64,000 bases of DNA from Betaproteobacteria bacterium (GTDB lineage: Bacteria > Pseudomonadota > Gammaproteobacteria > Burkholderiales > SG8-41). Shown one piece after another: positions 1-9,834 of this stretch. Made by a program: the position numbers and the translations under genes. Numbering within the stretch: the stretch's first letter is position 1; every line of letters starts with the position of its first letter. The stretch is taken from positions 1 to 64,000 of the forward strand of contig JAKFYK010000016.1 in the NCBI GenBank assembly GCA_021730905.1. The letters run 5' to 3'. Below the pieces are notes generated by a model. The model had not been told where the DNA came from. It saw only the letters and a list, made by a program, of their open reading frames with translations, and did not search any database.

Positions 1-45
1 ACGTAATTTCGCTCCCTACGTTTTCCCTACGTTCAAAAGAACAAA

Positions 46-69
46 GGGTTAGCGCATAACGGCTAACCC
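46..69 (-). terminator. Hairpin downstream of tRNA-Lys (GGGTTAGC-N8-GCTAACCC); possible terminator
   Basis: 8-bp perfect inverted repeat 46-53 / 62-69, followed on the minus strand by TTTG and later TTTTG; weak T-tract. Confidence 0.4.
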
Positions 70-80
70 CTTGATTTGAC

Positions 81-156
81 TGGTAGGCGGTGCGAGATTC
101 GAACTCGCGACCAACGGATTAAAAGTCCGCTGCTCTACCAGCTGAGCTAACCGCCC
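81..156 (-). tRNA. tRNA-Lys (anticodon TTT)
   Basis: Minus strand GGGCGGTTAGCTCAGCTGGTAGAGC...CGGACTTTTAATCCG...GGTTCGAATCTCGCACCGCCTACCA type cloverleaf, CCA encoded. Confidence 0.95.
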
Positions 157-231
157 TCAAAAAGGGGCGAATTCTACCGCTCGCGGGGGGATGGGTCAAC
201 CAAAGAGACTCTATTGCGCCGATTTTCCGCT

Positions 232-1359
232 CTACGCTTCGCGCATCATGCGCCAGTATTGGAGCTTCATTGTGGCGGCGGCGCCAACGACGATGGCAAC
301 GAATGTCAGCATGGAACCGATAGCAAGCGTGGACATGCCGGTGATGGCCTGCCCGACAGTGCAGCCCATGGACAACACACCGCCGATGCCCATCAGCACG
401 CCGCCAACCGCGTGATTGACGAAATCGCCGAATGATGCGAACCACTCGATGCGGAAATTTTTCGTGGCTACCGCGTAAATGAACGAGCCCGCGATCACGC
501 CGGCGAGCGCCACCACGCCGAAGTTGACGAGAGACATTTTCATCGGATCGAGCAGATAACGCACCGTATCGCCCATCGGGCTGACGAAAGTGTAGGACTG
601 CACCTGTACACGACTGGGGATGTCGGTGGCCATTTCCGCGTATTCCTTCCACGACTGACCGAGCGAACCGCCGGTAAGATACCAGCCGGCGACTATCGCC
701 AAGCCGACTACCGCGCCGCTGAGGATATTGTCGAAGCTGCCGCGAAAATCTTTCGACTTCATTACAAAGATCAGCATGGCCACTGCAACCATCAGCGCTA
801 CGGCAAGGTTGTTGGTTTTTGACGACGCCTGGCCGAGCAATCCGGAAATAACATCACCCGCGTGCTGTGTGGGCATGCCATGTTGCACAAGGTTGATAGT
901 GGCCGGCTGCAGCCACGGCAGGAATGCTTTTTCGAACAGCGGCGACCACAGCATCAGATACGAGGCGATCATGCCGACCAGCAGCACGGTGAGCGACTTG
1001 AGATTGCCGCTGCCCACGCGTACCAGCGTTTTGTTGCCGCAGCCGCTGGCCAGCACCATGCCGATACCGAACATCAAGCCGCCGACGAGGTAGCGCGGCC
1101 ACGCAAAGTTCGCGCTGCGATACGGCGGAAACGTTTCGCCGGAAAGGTTGATGGTGCCTGCGGCTTCCAGCACGATCACGCCGATCAATGCGACTGCCAT
1201 CGCGAACACCCACGCGCGCATGCGCCCGGTGTCGCCGATGTTCACCCAATCGGATACCGCGCCCATGGTGCAGAAATGGGTTTTGTTGACGACCGCACCC
1301 ATGACCACGGCGACGATGAATACGGCGCCGAGTAATTGATGGTGAACGGTGAATTCCAT
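232..1359 (-). CDS. YeeE/YedE (DUF395) family sulfur-compound transporter
   Basis: ORF 375 aa, multi-TM, repeated GxxFGxGMxLASGCGNKTLVRxGSGN and GVLMGIGGVLSMGCTVGQ motifs. Confidence 0.85.
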   Translation of the reverse strand: MEFTVHHQLLGAVFIVAVVMGAVVNKTHFCTMGAVSDWVNIGDTGRMRAWVFAMAVALIGVIVLEAAGTINLSGETFPPYRSANFAWPRYLVGGLMFGIGMVLASGCGNKTLVRVGSGNLKSLTVLLVGMIASYLMLWSPLFEKAFLPWLQPATINLVQHGMPTQHAGDVISGLLGQASSKTNNLAVALMVAVAMLIFVMKSKDFRGSFDNILSGAVVGLAIVAGWYLTGGSLGQSWKEYAEMATDIPSRVQVQSYTFVSPMGDTVRYLLDPMKMSLVNFGVVALAGVIAGSFIYAVATKNFRIEWFASFGDFVNHAVGGVLMGIGGVLSMGCTVGQAITGMSTLAIGSMLTFVAIVVGAAATMKLQYWRMMREA

Positions 1360-1394
1360 GTAAGTGAGTGTTTAGGGACAGCGATAATTTATCG

Positions 1395-1426
1395 TAACTA
1401 TTTGTTTTTATTAACTATTTTTTACG
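1395..1426 (+). repeat. AT-rich dispersed motif copy 1 (TAACTATTTGTTTTTATTAACTATTTTTTACG)
   Basis: Matches consensus TAASTATTTGTTTTTATT; overlaps the queC stop codon and last residues. Confidence 0.85.
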
Positions 1427-2091
1427 TATCGTGTAGGGTCATTTATGCCTGCCTGTTCAAAACCCGCGCGTCGCAGGCGGCACGCGTCGCATGCGCCGCA
1501 GGCGAGGCCATCGTCCGTGGGTTGATAACACGACACCGTCGACGCGTAATCGACGCCGAGCGCAACGCCCCTGCGAATGATATCGGCTTTCGACATCGCG
1601 ATGATCGGCGTATGTATCGTGAGCCTGCTGCCTTCCACCGCCGCCTTCGTTGCCAGATTCGCCATCGCTTCATAGGCCTTGACGTAATCGGGCCGGCAAT
1701 CGGGATAGCCAGAATAATCCACCGCGTTTGCGCCGAAAAAAATATCGTTCGCGCCGGCGACTTCCGCGTTCGCCAGCGCGAACGACAATAGTATGGTGTT
1801 GCGCGCGGGAACATACGTCACGGGAATGCCGGGCGCAATACCACCTGTCGGCACGGCAATATTTGTGTCCGTCAATGCGGAGCCGCCGAATCCGGCAAGA
1901 TCAATCTTGACCACGCGATGATGCGCGGCACCCAGCGCCTTGGCAACACGCGCGGCGGCAGCAAGCTCGGCGCGATGACGCTGACCATAATCCATCGACA
2001 GGCAATGGCAGGCGTAGCCCTGCTCATGCGCCATGGCGAGTACGGTAGCAGAATCGAGTCCTCCGGAAAGCAGGACCACAGCGGTTTTCAT
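1411..2091 (-). CDS. queC: 7-cyano-7-deazaguanine synthase
   Basis: [23 protein letters not shown]-loop; C-terminal [25 protein letters not shown] zinc motif. Confidence 0.95.
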   Translation of the reverse strand: MKTAVVLLSGGLDSATVLAMAHEQGYACHCLSMDYGQRHRAELAAAARVAKALGAAHHRVVKIDLAGFGGSALTDTNIAVPTGGIAPGIPVTYVPARNTILLSFALANAEVAGANDIFFGANAVDYSGYPDCRPDYVKAYEAMANLATKAAVEGSRLTIHTPIIAMSKADIIRRGVALGVDYASTVSCYQPTDDGLACGACDACRLRRAGFEQAGINDPTRYVKNS

Positions 2092-2167
2092 GCGGAGCAC
2101 GCGCCAGGTTACGCGCAGTAGAAATGGAACCGCGATTGTACTACTTGAGTTGCCCGAGCCAGCAGCG

Positions 2168-3007
2168 CTAGCGCAGGGTCGTCATGCGGCGCTTGGCTTT
2201 TTCCGCTGCCTCGCTGTTGGGGTAACGCGCCACCAGCGTATCCATGGTCTTGCGCGCATTCGCGCCGTCGCCCAGTTCGGCTTGCGAACTGCCGATGTTG
2301 AGCAGCGCATCCGGGGCGGATGCGCTGTCGGGATAAGTCGCGATCAGTTTCTGCTGACTGGCAATGGCATTCTTATAGTCGCGCAGATTGAAATAGGAAT
2401 CGCCGATCCAGTATTGCGCGCGATGCGCCAGCGGACTTCGCGGATACTGGCCCAAAAACGACTGGAACGAGGTGATCGCCCCCTGATAATTGCCGATGCG
2501 CCGTTGCTGCTGTGCGGCTTCGTAGATGCGCGCTTCATCCGCGGATGCACCCGCCACCACCGGTGCTGCGCCCGCGGGCGGCGGCGCCGTGCCCGCATCT
2601 GCGCCCGGTGCTGCGGGAGCCGCCGGCGTTGTGCTGCCCTGCTCGATACGCCGCATGCGCGTGTCGAGATCAACATACATGTCACGTTGGCGCTTGGCGT
2701 TGCTTTCCACGCCGTTGTTCACCACCTCGACCTGCCCGCGCAAACTCTGGATCTCGCGCTTGAGCAATTCGATCTGGTTCACGACTTCCAGCATGGATTG
2801 GCTGCGCAGCGATTCTTCGATCTTGCCGATGCGCGCGGAGATGGTTTCGGTCTGCGACCGGAGATCATCGACACGCCGCGTCTGCTCGGCAACCTGTTTG
2901 CGCGCCACGTCGTCGCCGAACAGGGCGGCATGCGCGGGCACTGCCATCGCCAAAATCAACGCGGCGACCGACCGAATCAACACACCATGATTGCTGCTGC
3001 GCCTCAC
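2168..3007 (-). CDS. cpoB: Cell division coordinator CpoB / YbgF (Tol-Pal associated TPR protein)
   Basis: Signal peptide, coiled coil, C-terminal TPRs; adjacent to pal; GTG start lies in heptad repeats. Confidence 0.9.
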   Translation of the reverse strand: MRRSSNHGVLIRSVAALILAMAVPAHAALFGDDVARKQVAEQTRRVDDLRSQTETISARIGKIEESLRSQSMLEVVNQIELLKREIQSLRGQVEVVNNGVESNAKRQRDMYVDLDTRMRRIEQGSTTPAAPAAPGADAGTAPPPAGAAPVVAGASADEARIYEAAQQQRRIGNYQGAITSFQSFLGQYPRSPLAHRAQYWIGDSYFNLRDYKNAIASQQKLIATYPDSASAPDALLNIGSSQAELGDGANARKTMDTLVARYPNSEAAEKAKRRMTTLR

Positions 3008-3023
3008 GCCTCACGCCTCACGA
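3000..3023 (-). repeat. Heptad array (GTGAGGC)3 at the pal-cpoB junction
   Basis: Plus strand CGCCTCACGCCTCACGCCTCACG; covers the cpoB start codon and Shine-Dalgarno region. Confidence 0.9.
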
Positions 3024-3024
3024 T

Positions 3025-3576
3025 TTATTCGCCTTGATACACAATGTCGGCGCGCCGGTTTTCCGCGAACGCCGCCTCGGTAGCACCCTGCCCGCGCGGC
3101 TTCTCTTCACCGAAACTCACGGATTCGATGCTCGGGCCATCGGCGCCCAGCACCGTCATCATCTGCTTCACGGCGTCGGCGCGGCGCTGGCCCAGCGCAA
3201 GATTGTATTCCCGGCTGCCGCGCTCGTCGGTATTGCCCTGAATAATCATTTTCGCTCTGCGGTTCTGCGTCAGGTAACGCGCGTGCGCGGCAACCAGCGG
3301 GCGAAATTCTTCTTTCACCAGATTGCTGTCGTAATCGAAGAATACCGAGCGTTTGGACAAAATGCTCTTGGGATCCCTGAGTTCAGTTCCTGCCAAGGGA
3401 TCCGTGGTTGTCGGCTGCGTCTGCGCCGGCTTGATCGGCGTGTCCTTGATGACTTGCGGCTGTGAAGTACCCGGTGTGCGGTCTTCAACCGCTGCCCCCT
3501 TTTGTTCACTGGTAGGTGTGCTGCTGCACGCCGCCAGCAATGCGGCTATGGCCAATCCGGAAACAATTTTCAGCAT
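3025..3576 (-). CDS. pal: Peptidoglycan-associated lipoprotein Pal
   Basis: Lipobox LLAACSS; OmpA-like domain NTDERGSREYNLALGQRRADAVKQ. Confidence 0.95.
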   Translation of the reverse strand: MLKIVSGLAIAALLAACSSTPTSEQKGAAVEDRTPGTSQPQVIKDTPIKPAQTQPTTTDPLAGTELRDPKSILSKRSVFFDYDSNLVKEEFRPLVAAHARYLTQNRRAKMIIQGNTDERGSREYNLALGQRRADAVKQMMTVLGADGPSIESVSFGEEKPRGQGATEAAFAENRRADIVYQGE

Positions 3577-3609
3577 GGTCGGACTCCTTTTATTAAATCT
3601 CACGGGAAC

Positions 3610-4959
3610 TTATTTACTGACAATCGGACCCCACGCAGGTTCCCGTATATCGCCTGCGTCTTCAGTAAATCGTTGCTTCACGCGGCCGTCGCTGGAAACG
3701 GCGGCCAATATACCACGCCCGCCGATGACACTCGCGTAGAGGATCATGCGTCCGTTGGGCGCAAACGCCGGTGACTCGTCGACGCCGCCGTCACTCAGCA
3801 CCTGCACCTGCCGTGTCGAAAAGTCCTGTACAGCGACGGCAAATCGCCCACTGCACCGGTGTATGAACGAAAAGCTCTTGCCATCGGGGCTATGACGCGC
3901 GGACACGTTGTAGGCACCGTCGAATGTCACCCGCTGCGGCTGCCCACCGGAGACGGAGATGCGGTAAATCTGCGGCGTGCCGCCACGGTCCGACGTAAAC
4001 AAGATGCTACTGCCGTCGGGCGAAAAATTCGGCTCGGTATCGATGGACGAGCTCGACGCAAGGCGTTGCGGCTGTCCGCTGCCGTCGGCGTTGATCAGGT
4101 TCATTTGCGATCCGCCGTCCTTGGACAGCACCACCGCCAGCCGCCGTCCATCGGGCGACCATGCCGGCGCACTGTTGCTGCCGAAGAAATTGGCGACAGC
4201 CTGACGCTGTCCGGTGACGATCGACTGCACATACACTACCGGTTTGCGCTGCTCAAACGACACATAAGCCAGCCGCGTACCGTCGGGCGACCACTTGGGA
4301 GAAATGATCGGCTCGTTGGATGACAATATCGTTTGCGGCGCGGCGCCATCGGCATCAGCGACATGCAATGCAAAGCGTTTTCCAGGCAGGCGCACCACAT
4401 AGGCAATACGCGTTGAAAACGCACCCGGTTCACCGATCAGCTTTTCATAAATGACATCGGCAATTTTGTGCGCGGTGAGCCGCAGTTGTCCCGCTGCCGC
4501 CACATACGAAAATCCGGCAATCTGCGTTTGTCGCACAGCATCCATCAGACGAAAACGCACTTCGTAGCGCCCGTCGCTGGTGGGTACCACGGCACCGATG
4601 ACCACGGTGTCTGCGCCACGCGCGCGCCAATACGCGTAATCGATTTGATCCGGTTCGTGTTGTGGTTTTGCGCCTGCGGTATCGATGGTCCTGAATAAAC
4701 CGCTGCGCGTCAGATCCGCTGCAATGACCGGTGTGAGCGATTGCTTGCCTGCCGATTCATCGCGAAACGGTGCGATCGCGAGTGGAATCTGATTGGCATT
4801 GCCCGCAGTCGAGTAGTTGCACGGGTGGTCCGACGCTGACAGGGGTGGTGGGCGTTGTGTGGCGCCGCCGCCGATAACCTCAATACGGATTTGTGCGTAA
4901 GCCACACTCGACGCGCACAAAAAACATAAATAAAACAAATACTTATAAATACTCTGCAT
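3610..4959 (-). CDS. tolB: Tol-Pal system beta-propeller protein TolB
   Basis: Repeated SPDG propeller motifs; operon position. Confidence 0.95.
   Translation of the reverse strand: MQSIYKYLFYLCFLCASSVAYAQIRIEVIGGGATQRPPPLSASDHPCNYSTAGNANQIPLAIAPFRDESAGKQSLTPVIAADLTRSGLFRTIDTAGAKPQHEPDQIDYAYWRARGADTVVIGAVVPTSDGRYEVRFRLMDAVRQTQIAGFSYVAAAGQLRLTAHKIADVIYEKLIGEPGAFSTRIAYVVRLPGKRFALHVADADGAAPQTILSSNEPIISPKWSPDGTRLAYVSFEQRKPVVYVQSIVTGQRQAVANFFGSNSAPAWSPDGRRLAVVLSKDGGSQMNLINADGSGQPQRLASSSSIDTEPNFSPDGSSILFTSDRGGTPQIYRISVSGGQPQRVTFDGAYNVSARHSPDGKSFSFIHRCSGRFAVAVQDFSTRQVQVLSDGGVDESPAFAPNGRMILYASVIGGRGILAAVSSDGRVKQRFTEDAGDIREPAWGPIVSK
4921..4950 (-). repeat. AT-rich dispersed motif copy 2, inside the tolB signal-peptide coding region (ATTTATAAGTATTTGTTTTATTTATGTTTT)
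   Basis: Contains TATTTGTTTT; encodes IYKYLFYLCF of the TolB N-terminus. Confidence 0.8.
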
Positions 4960-5043
4960 GCTGCGTTCCACCCTGCGTTTTATGTTAAGAATGTGACAGC
5001 GCGAATTTTCTGTGGTTCCGATGTCACGGCAAGCTCCAAGAGG

Positions 5044-5862
5044 TCAACGCTGCGGCCTGAAAGTCATGGGAAACTCCCGGAAGTAGCGCTGAAAATCGTC
5101 CCCCGACGGTACCGTGAACGGCTGGGCCTGCCGTATCGCGCGTTCGATCTCGGCATCGTAGGCGGGATTGCCGCTGCTCTTGCGCCTGGTGACGTTACGC
5201 AACTCGCCGCCCGGCAGCAGCGACACCACGAACTCCGCCTCGGGGTTGCCCTGCAGACCCTGGGGCACATTCACGCGCGCCCAGACTTTAGACTGTATGC
5301 CAACGACGTATTTTTGCATCTCGCTCGCCCTCGCGCGCTCTGCAGCCGCCTTCTCCGCGGCCGCCTTCGCCTCGGCGGCTTTTTCAAGCTCCAGCAATTT
5401 CTTGTCCTGCGCGTCGCGTTCCGCGGCTTTGCGCGCCTCCACTTCCTTCCTTGCCTTTTCCGCCTTGTCGTCCTCCCGCTTTTTCGGCTCTGCTTTTGGC
5501 TCCGGCTTTTTTTCTTTTTCCTTTTTCTTGAGCGCAATATCGGGCTTGGGCAACGGCGCCGGCTCGACCTTGGGCGCGGGCGGCGGCTCCATGCGCGGTG
5601 CCGGCTTGGGCGCGGGCGGTTCCGGTTCAGGCGGTGTCACGTCCACCTTGGGCTGCGCCGGTTGTGGGATGGGCGGCAGACTGCTCCACAAATCCGCCAC
5701 CACCGGCGACTCCGGTTTTTTCTGCCACGACACGCCGAAGATCAGCAACACGACAAACGCCGCGTGCATCGCCAGCGCCAGCGCACGCGCCTTGGTCTTA
5801 TCGCTATGCATGCCCGGCACGGTATTCATCGCGCTGCTCATGATCAGTTCAGCCTCCGCCAC
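5044..5862 (-). CDS. tolA: Cell envelope integrity protein TolA
   Basis: N-terminal TM, Pro/Glu/Lys/Ala-rich helical region, C-terminal TonB-like domain; tolR-tolA-tolB order. Confidence 0.9.
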   Translation of the reverse strand: MAEAELIMSSAMNTVPGMHSDKTKARALALAMHAAFVVLLIFGVSWQKKPESPVVADLWSSLPPIPQPAQPKVDVTPPEPEPPAPKPAPRMEPPPAPKVEPAPLPKPDIALKKKEKEKKPEPKAEPKKREDDKAEKARKEVEARKAAERDAQDKKLLELEKAAEAKAAAEKAAAERARASEMQKYVVGIQSKVWARVNVPQGLQGNPEAEFVVSLLPGGELRNVTRRKSSGNPAYDAEIERAIRQAQPFTVPSGDDFQRYFREFPMTFRPQR

Positions 5863-6274
5863 GCGGCTTGGCGAGCAGGCCGACTTTCTTGACCTGATTC
5901 TGTTGCAGCGTATCCATCACTTCGAGCACAGCTTCGTAACGCACGTCCTTGTCGGCGGCGATCACCACCGCTTGTTCGGGATTGGCTTTTTGCTTTTCGC
6001 GGATGGCTTTCACCAGATCGCCGCGCGTAACCTTGAATTCGTTTGAACCCTGCGAACGATCACGCAGCCAGATCGATTTGTCGCTGCGGATGGAAACCTC
6101 CATCGGCTGCACCGGCGGCGCGGAAGTTTTTCCTACCTGCGGCAATTCGATCTGCCCCGGATTCACCAGCGGCGCTGTCACCATAAAAATCACCAGTAGC
6201 ACCAGCATCACGTCGATGTAGGGCACGACGTTGATCTGGTTCATCAGGCGGTGGCCGGTGCGTTTGTCCAGCAT
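5849..6274 (-). CDS. tolR: Biopolymer transport protein TolR
   Basis: MNQINVVPYIDVMLVLLVIFMVTAPL ExbD/TolR signature. Confidence 0.95.
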   Translation of the reverse strand: MLDKRTGHRLMNQINVVPYIDVMLVLLVIFMVTAPLVNPGQIELPQVGKTSAPPVQPMEVSIRSDKSIWLRDRSQGSNEFKVTRGDLVKAIREKQKANPEQAVVIAADKDVRYEAVLEVMDTLQQNQVKKVGLLAKPRGGG

Positions 6275-6279
6275 GATGG

Positions 6280-6939
6280 TCAGTTCGCCTGGCGCTGGAG
6301 GATGTTGGAAAACTCCTCCATGAATGAATCGTAACGAATCGCCAGCCGGTTCACGTCGCCGGCGAAACGGTTGTAAGCGAGCACCGCCGGTATCGCCGCG
6401 AACAAACCCATCGCGGTCGCCACCAGCGCCTCGGCGATGCCCGGCGCCACCGCCGCCAATGTTGCTTGGGCCACATTGGACAAGCCGCGGAACGAATTCA
6501 TGATGCCCCACACCGTGCCGAACAGTCCCACGTACGGGCTGACCGAACCCACCGAGGCCAGAAATGACAGATGCGATTCCAGCTCGTCCATTTCACGCTG
6601 ATAAGTCGCGCGCATGGCGCGACGCGTGCCGTCGGTCACCGCGCGCACATCCATGCCGGGCTGTTTGCGCAGCTTCATGAACTCGCGAAAGCCCGCCTCA
6701 AAGATGCGCTCCATGCTGCCGGCGTCGGTGCGCGTATTCAGCGCTCGCTGGTGCAGATCATTGAGATCGGCGCCGCTCCAGAATTGCTTTTCGAATTCGT
6801 TGGCCAGCGCGGTAGCGCGGCGCAACGCGAAATACTTGAGGAAGATGTAGTACCACGAGAACAGCGAGGCCAGCAGCAGGATCAGCATCACTGCCTGCAC
6901 CAGCACGCTGGCACCGGTGATCAGGCTGAGTATCGACAT
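6280..6939 (-). CDS. tolQ: Biopolymer transport protein TolQ
   Basis: MotA/TolQ/ExbB proton channel, GLFGTVWGIMNSF motif. Confidence 0.95.
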   Translation of the reverse strand: MSILSLITGASVLVQAVMLILLLASLFSWYYIFLKYFALRRATALANEFEKQFWSGADLNDLHQRALNTRTDAGSMERIFEAGFREFMKLRKQPGMDVRAVTDGTRRAMRATYQREMDELESHLSFLASVGSVSPYVGLFGTVWGIMNSFRGLSNVAQATLAAVAPGIAEALVATAMGLFAAIPAVLAYNRFAGDVNRLAIRYDSFMEEFSNILQRQAN

Positions 6940-6976
6940 GTCGTGACTTACGCTTGGATTCACGTTGTTTTTATCC

Positions 6977-7408
6977 TTATTTTTCGCTTATCTTCGTGCT
7001 CAGCGGCTCGGGTATTCTAACGGGCTTCCATGTGGCAATGTTCACGCACACCACCCGCACGACTGCCTCCACCAGCGTGTCATTGCCGCGCAACACGCGC
7101 TGCTGCATGGTTATCTGACTCGCGCGCACCGCGCCAAGTTCCACGGAAATGCCGAGCGCATCGTTAAATCGCGCAGGCCGCAAATACTCCACATGAATAG
7201 CGCGCACTACGAATACCACGCCGTGCTGTGCCGCCAATTCGGTTTGTTCGAAGCCCAGCGCACGCAGCCATTCGGTGCGCGCACGTTCGAAGTAGCGCAA
7301 ATAGTTGGCGTAGTAGACAACGCCCGCGCTGTCGGTGTCTTCATGGTAGACCCGGGCAGACCATACAAACTGCTGTTCGCTTTGACGCGCATCAGGCCCA
7401 TCGTTCAT
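6977..7408 (-). CDS. ybgC: Acyl-CoA thioesterase YbgC (Tol-Pal associated)
   Basis: HEDTDSAGVVYYANYLRYFERARTEWLR hotdog signature. Confidence 0.93.
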   Translation of the reverse strand: MNDGPDARQSEQQFVWSARVYHEDTDSAGVVYYANYLRYFERARTEWLRALGFEQTELAAQHGVVFVVRAIHVEYLRPARFNDALGISVELGAVRASQITMQQRVLRGNDTLVEAVVRVVCVNIATWKPVRIPEPLSTKISEK

Positions 7409-7543
7409 ATCACTGCGTTTTCCGAGTGTGCCTATTGTTTTACGTTCACTAAGCGTTCACCAAGTGCGCTGCGAGGCCAAATGGTACCACTTCGCATCGA
7501 TATGTACCATCCCCGACTGCGATGCAGCATCCGTGATAATACG

Positions 7544-7579
7544 TAGTAAGTATTTGTTTTTTTTACATTATTTAATAAA
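7544..7579 (+). repeat. AT-rich dispersed motif copy 3 (TAGTAAGTATTTGTTTTTTTTACATTATTTAATAAA)
   Basis: Contains TATTTGTTTT; intergenic between ybgC and ruvB. Confidence 0.85.
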
Positions 7580-7649
7580 GGATCGCCAAAGCGCTACCAC
7601 CACGTCATTACCAACGTTGGGCGCGACAGATCGGGGTTAACAGCACCGG

Positions 7650-8705
7650 CTAAGACTTGGAATCGCCGGCATCCCACAGGTCGGGCGTGAGCGCGTTCTT
7701 CGGCTGCACCAACCCGAAATGGCGGAACGCGCTGGCAGTCGCCATGCGTCCGCGCGGCGTGCGCTGCAGATAGCCCTGCTGGATCAGATAAGGTTCAAGC
7801 ACGTCTTCGATGGTGTCGCGCTCTTCGCCGATGGCGGCGGCGAGATTGTCCACGCCGACCGGGCCGCCGTCGAAGCGTTCGATCACCGCCAGCAACAGCT
7901 TGCGGTCCATCACGTCGAGGCCCAGCGTATCGACATCGAGCATTTTCAGCGCGGCATCGGCCACGTCGCGGCTGATGCTGCCGTCGGCTTTGACCTCGGC
8001 AAAATCGCGCACGCGCCGCAGCAAACGGTTGGAAATGCGCGGCGTGCCGCGCGAACGCCCGGCGATCTCGCGCGCGCCGTCGGGATCGATAGGCACTTCG
8101 AGCAGTTTCGCGGAACGCACCACAATGCGCGTCAATTCTTCGACGCTGTAGAATTCCAGCCGCGCGACGATGCCGAAGCGGTCGCGCAGCGGATTGGTGA
8201 GCATGCCCGCGCGCGTGGTCGCGCCCACCAGCGTAAACGGCGGCAGATCGAGCTTGACCGAACGCGCCGCAGGGCCTTCGCCGATCATGATGTCGATCTG
8301 GTAATCCTCCAGCGCGGGATAGAGAATTTCCTCCACCACCGGCGACAAACGGTGTATCTCGTCGATAAACAACACGTCGTTCGGTTCGAGATTGGTGAGG
8401 ATGGCCGCCAGATCGCCCGCGCGTTCCAGCACCGGCCCCGAGGTGTGGCGCAGATTCACGCCCATTTCGCGCGCGATGATGTGCGCCAGCGTGGTTTTTC
8501 CAAGACCCGGCGGCCCGAACAGCAGCACGTGATCGAGCGACTCCTTGCGTTTGCGCGCAGCCTCGATGAAGATCGACAACTGCCCGCGGATTTTTTCCTG
8601 GCCGATATATTCATCGAGTTGCTTCGGCCGCAAGGCGCGTTCAAATGCCTCTTCCTGCGGCGAGGCGGGCGCGGCGGCGATCAGGCGGTCGGTTTCTATG
8701 CTCAT
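7650..8705 (-). CDS. ruvB: Holliday junction branch migration helicase RuvB
   Basis: [21 protein letters not shown] Walker [13 protein letters not shown]. Confidence 0.97.
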   Translation of the reverse strand: MSIETDRLIAAAPASPQEEAFERALRPKQLDEYIGQEKIRGQLSIFIEAARKRKESLDHVLLFGPPGLGKTTLAHIIAREMGVNLRHTSGPVLERAGDLAAILTNLEPNDVLFIDEIHRLSPVVEEILYPALEDYQIDIMIGEGPAARSVKLDLPPFTLVGATTRAGMLTNPLRDRFGIVARLEFYSVEELTRIVVRSAKLLEVPIDPDGAREIAGRSRGTPRISNRLLRRVRDFAEVKADGSISRDVADAALKMLDVDTLGLDVMDRKLLLAVIERFDGGPVGVDNLAAAIGEERDTIEDVLEPYLIQQGYLQRTPRGRMATASAFRHFGLVQPKNALTPDLWDAGDSKS

Positions 8706-9283
8706 GGCGATTTGGAGAGCAATTTCAACGCCTGCCGGATACCGTCATTCACGGTCGCACCTGGCGGCAGTTGTTTCACCGCCCACGACGCTTCCTTGTC
8801 GTTATAGCCGAGCGAGAGCAAGGCATTGACGATATCCGACGATGCACTGGCGGCAGCCGTGGCCGGCGTCAACATCACGGCCACTTTGAGTTTGTCTTTC
8901 AACTCCAGCAGCAGGCGTTCCGCAGTTTTTTTGCCGATGCCGGGAATCTTGGTGAGCCGGCCGGTATCCTGCTGGCTCACCGCCGCATGCAGATCTGCCA
9001 CGCTCAACCCCGACAGCACCGACAGCGCGGTGCGCGCGCCCACACCGGAAATTTTCAGCAACTGCCGGAACACGGTGCGCTCCTGTTCGGTGGCGAAACC
9101 AAACAGAAGATGCGCATCCTCGCGCACTGTGAGATGCGTAAACAGTGTCACCTCAGCGCCCGTCGCCGGCAGTTGATACAGTGTGCTCATCGGCACATCG
9201 ATCTCATAACCGACGCCCTGCACATCCACCACGATTTGCGGCGGTTGCTTCGACATCAGTTTGCCGGCAATACGCCCGATCAA
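8702..9283 (-). CDS. ruvA: Holliday junction branch migration protein RuvA
   Basis: (L/M)IGRIAGKL...; helix-hairpin-helix motifs; putative TTG start overlapping the ruvC stop. Confidence 0.93.
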   Translation of the reverse strand: MIGRIAGKLMSKQPPQIVVDVQGVGYEIDVPMSTLYQLPATGAEVTLFTHLTVREDAHLLFGFATEQERTVFRQLLKISGVGARTALSVLSGLSVADLHAAVSQQDTGRLTKIPGIGKKTAERLLLELKDKLKVAVMLTPATAAASASSDIVNALLSLGYNDKEASWAVKQLPPGATVNDGIRQALKLLSKSP

Positions 9284-9834
9284 ACCAGCCTCCCGCGCTT
9301 CATACGATACCCTGCCGTTGCCAGCCGCCCCAATCCCTGTCCGCCATGCGCGTGGCAAATGGCGCAGGCCAGTGCGTCGGCCGCGTCGGGACTCGGATCG
9401 CCCGCCAGTCGCAGCAACCGCTTCACCATTTCCTGCACCTGTTCTTTTTTGGCGTGACCATTGCCGACGACGGCTTGTTTGACTTGCAGCGCAGTGTATT
9501 CCGAAACCGGCAGATTGTGCATGACCGCCGCGCAGATTGCGGCACCGCGTGCCTGCCCCAGCAGCAGCGTCGATTGTGGATTGACGTTGACAAACACTTT
9601 TTCCACCGCAACCTGCAGCGGCGCGTTGTCGCCGATGACTTCGGCCAATCCATCGATGATGGTTTTCAGCCGTGCCGGCAATTCGCCACTCGCGGTTTTG
9701 ATGCAGCCGCTGGTAATGTAGGTAAGTTTACTACCGGATTTCTCAAGTATGCCGAAACCGGTGGCACGCAGCCCCGGATCGATGCCTAGAATTCGTATGA
9801 CGTGAGGCGTGAGGCGTGAGGCGTCACTGCTCAT
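9280..9834 (-). CDS. ruvC: Crossover junction endodeoxyribonuclease RuvC
   Basis: [17 protein letters not shown]-terminal [12 protein letters not shown] is encoded by the heptad repeat. Confidence 0.95.
   Translation of the reverse strand: MSSDASRLTPHVIRILGIDPGLRATGFGILEKSGSKLTYITSGCIKTASGELPARLKTIIDGLAEVIGDNAPLQVAVEKVFVNVNPQSTLLLGQARGAAICAAVMHNLPVSEYTALQVKQAVVGNGHAKKEQVQEMVKRLLRLAGDPSPDAADALACAICHAHGGQGLGRLATAGYRMKRGRLV
9801..9826 (+). repeat. Heptad array (GTGAGGC)3, inner boundary at ruvC
   Basis: CGTGAGGCGTGAGGCGTGAGGCGTCA on plus strand; inverted relative to the copy at 10186. Confidence 0.9.

Noticed and set aside
5300-5660. Repetitive Ala/Lys/Glu and Pro-rich coding in tolA as a candidate repeat element
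   Set aside because: Normal domain II/linker composition of TolA proteins.
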